Of a stretch of DNA of 64,000 bases, positions 62,412 through 64,000 are shown one piece after another. This DNA comes from an uncultured Shewanella sp. (GTDB lineage Bacteria > Pseudomonadota > Gammaproteobacteria > Enterobacterales > Shewanellaceae): the NCBI RefSeq assembly GCF_947501665.1, contig NZ_CANMWS010000025.1, positions 20,389-84,388 on the forward strand. Direction: 5' to 3'. Position 1 is the first letter of the stretch; every line of letters starts with the position of its first letter. Both the position numbers and the translations under genes were made by a program. The notes under the pieces were generated by a model. That model made no database searches. It was not told the DNA's origin and saw only the letters and a program-made list of their open reading frames with translations.

Positions 62412-64000
62412 TCGGAGGGCAAGGCAGTGATGTACTTTTTGGTGGTGAAGGTAATGATGAGCTAAGTGGTGGTGAGGGGTTTGATGAATTATATGGCGAA
62501 GGCGGGGATGATATTTTACGTGCGGAAGATGAATTAGGGCTCCTGTCAGGTGGAGAAGGGCATGATACGTTAATTGGTGGAAGTGCTAACGATGAGCTTT
62601 ATGGTGATGGTGGTAATGACACCATTATAGCCGCAGAAGGCGATAATATTGTGTCTGGTGGCAGCGGAAATGATGTGATTACTGCTGGTAGTGGGCAAGA
62701 TACCATTTTTGCTGGCAGCGGTAATGATGAGATAGATTCAGGAAGTGGTGATGATCGTGTGTTTGGTGAAGCTGGTGATAATCAAATCACGACAGGACAA
62801 GGGGCTGATGAAGTCTATGGTGGACTTGGTGCAGATACCATCTTTGCTGGGGAAGGCGCTGATACAGTTTATGGTGGAGAAGGTAATGATAATATTGGCG
62901 GTCAAGAAGGAGATGATTTTATTGATGCGGGATTAGGTCAAGATACCATTAGTGGTGGAGATGGCGATGATACAGCATTTGGTGGTGCCGGAGACGACGT
63001 TATAGCTGGAAATGAGGGGAGAGATACTCTATTTGGTGGTGAAGGAGTAGATACAGTTGCTGGTGGAGAAGGGGATGATCAGTTATTTGGTGAATCAGGT
63101 AATGACACTTTACTGGGTGGGGCGGGTCAAGATGCGCTTTACGGTGGAGAAGGGGATGACACTCTTCATGGTAATGAAGGAGATGATTTACTGTATAGCG
63201 GTAGTGGCCATGATCAGGTGTTGGCCGGTGAAGGGGCTGATATCGTTGATGTGGGCAGTGGCGATGATCGAGTTGAGGGGGGAAAAGGCGATGATGTGAT
63301 ATTTGGCGGCGAAGGCCAAGATGAACTGTTAGGCGGAGAAGGTAGCGATAAATTATTTGCTGGTGCAGGCAGTGATATCTTAGAAGGTGGAGAAGGCAAT
63401 GATGAGCTGCATGGGCAAAGCGGTGATAATGTATTAAAAGGGGGAGCAGGTGATGATACGCTTTATGCTGGAACGGGGAATGATAGGTTAGAAGGGGGAG
63501 AAGGACAAGATAGATTGGAAGCCTTAACAGGAGATAATCAATTAGAAGGTGGCTTGGGGGATGACAGCCTCGTTGCTGGCGCAGGCAGTGATGTGCTTAG
63601 TGGTGATGAAGGCGACGATATTTTGAATGCTGGTGATGGCGACAATCAATTATCGGGCGGCTTGGGTGATGACAGTTTAGTGGCTGGCGCAGGCAGTGAT
63701 GTGCTTCGTGGTGATGAAGGCGACGATGTGCTGGAAGCTGGTGATGGTGATAACCAATTATTCGGAGGGAGTGGTCACGATAGCTTAGTTGCTGGCTCGG
63801 GCGATGATGTACTTAGTGGTGATGAAGGCGATGATGTATTGAATGCCGGTGATGGCGACAATCAATTATCGGGCGGCTTGGGTGATGACAGTCTCGTTGC
63901 TGGTGCAGGCAGTGATGTGCTTCGTGGTGATGAAGGCGACGATGTGCTGGATGCCGGTGATGGTGATAACCAATTATCGGGCGGCTTGGGTGATGACAGT
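62291..64000 (+). CDS. RTX protein, continuation after the frameshift (partial)
   Basis: From GCA 62291 this frame runs open for 570 codons to the window's end with unbroken RTX nonapeptides (ADLLYGGEHNDVLSGDAGND at its start). It has no start codon of its own; it is the 3' part of the gene at 59916 displaced by one base at the G tract. The C-terminal secretion signal and any effector domain must lie beyond 64000. Together the two parts would encode at least 1,360 residues. The final 444 bases form a higher-order repeat. Confidence 0.85.
63557..64000 (+). repeat. 108-base higher-order repeats within the RTX gene
   Basis: Four consecutive 108-base units (63557, 63665, 63773, 63881) and the start of a fifth (63989), each coding 36 residues, that is four RTX nonapeptides (DDSLVAGAGSDVLSGDEGDD, then ILNAGDGDNQLSGGLG). 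Units 1 and 3 resemble each other most (CTTAGT, AATCAATTATCG), as do 2 and 4 (CTTCGT, GATAACCAATTA), giving a 216-base A-B-A-B pattern. Confidence 0.9.

Noticed and set aside
59916..64000. CRISPR-like regularity of repeats
   Set aside because: The repeats are in-frame RTX nonapeptide codons without unique spacers; no cas genes are present.

Overview
The window is from a gammaproteobacterial chromosome of moderate to low GC, most likely Shewanella or a close relative in the Alteromonadales. This is inferred from gene content and order, not from a database search: contiguous recC-recB-recD without ptrA, a DUF2066 gene next to hda, a TIGR03503-type protein next to tRNA-Asp, a valine/isoleucine degradation (ivd) operon with a LiuR-like palindrome, and a DUF4212/sodium-solute symporter pair. 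No insertion sequence, prophage, CRISPR array or rRNA was seen.

Layout. 0.1-2.2 kb: a TIGR03503-like membrane-anchored protein, a strong promoter, two identical tRNA-Asp genes, then a decayed third tRNA-Asp with a second copy of the terminator. 2.4-7.7 kb: AT-rich accessory block with a XaxA-like alpha-pore-forming toxin, a large secreted helical protein and a LysR regulator. 8.1-11.5 kb: cupin and NhaC-type antiporter, with a divergent LysR regulator. 11.5-15.3 kb: low-affinity phosphate transport (Pit plus its DUF47 partner), an RpiB-family isomerase and a D-Ala-D-Ala ligase. 15.5-25.0 kb: recC-recB-recD. 25.5-31.7 kb: a TonB-C-like lipoprotein, a secreted EEP-fold hydrolase, DUF2066, hda, and a HExxH lipoprotein. 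32.3-36.2 kb: small orphan membrane proteins and a three-gene operon (repeat protein, multi-pass membrane protein, XRE regulator). 36.9-45.4 kb: a lone SDR between repeats, then the ivd operon (thiolase, mmsA, acyl-CoA dehydrogenase, HIBYL-CoA hydrolase, mmsB, SDR). 45.9-54.4 kb: a small membrane protein, a catalytically dead-looking S9 peptidase lipoprotein, a 1010-residue secreted orphan, topB behind a LexA box, and a periplasmic GDPD. 54.7-56.7 kb: DUF4212 plus symporter, preceded by a small overlapping ORF. 56.8-64.0 kb: a type I secretion ABC transporter, its HlyD adaptor and a very large RTX protein that shifts frame at a nine-G tract and runs off the end.

Best leads for something undescribed: (1) the 34.5-36.2 kb operon, whose first product carries four GW-x-PP-containing repeats of about 29 residues between glycine/proline linkers; (2) the XaxA-like protein followed by an 809-residue coiled-coil/hydrophobic-hairpin secreted protein, a possible two-component pore-former; (3) the S9-family lipoprotein that has lost its nucleophile and catalytic histidine; (4) the RTX gene's G-tract frameshift and 108-bp higher-order repeats; (5) an SOS box directly in front of topB. 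Two families of short dispersed intergenic repeats (near 5.0/38.0 kb and near 36.7/37.7 kb) are not explained by any annotated element.
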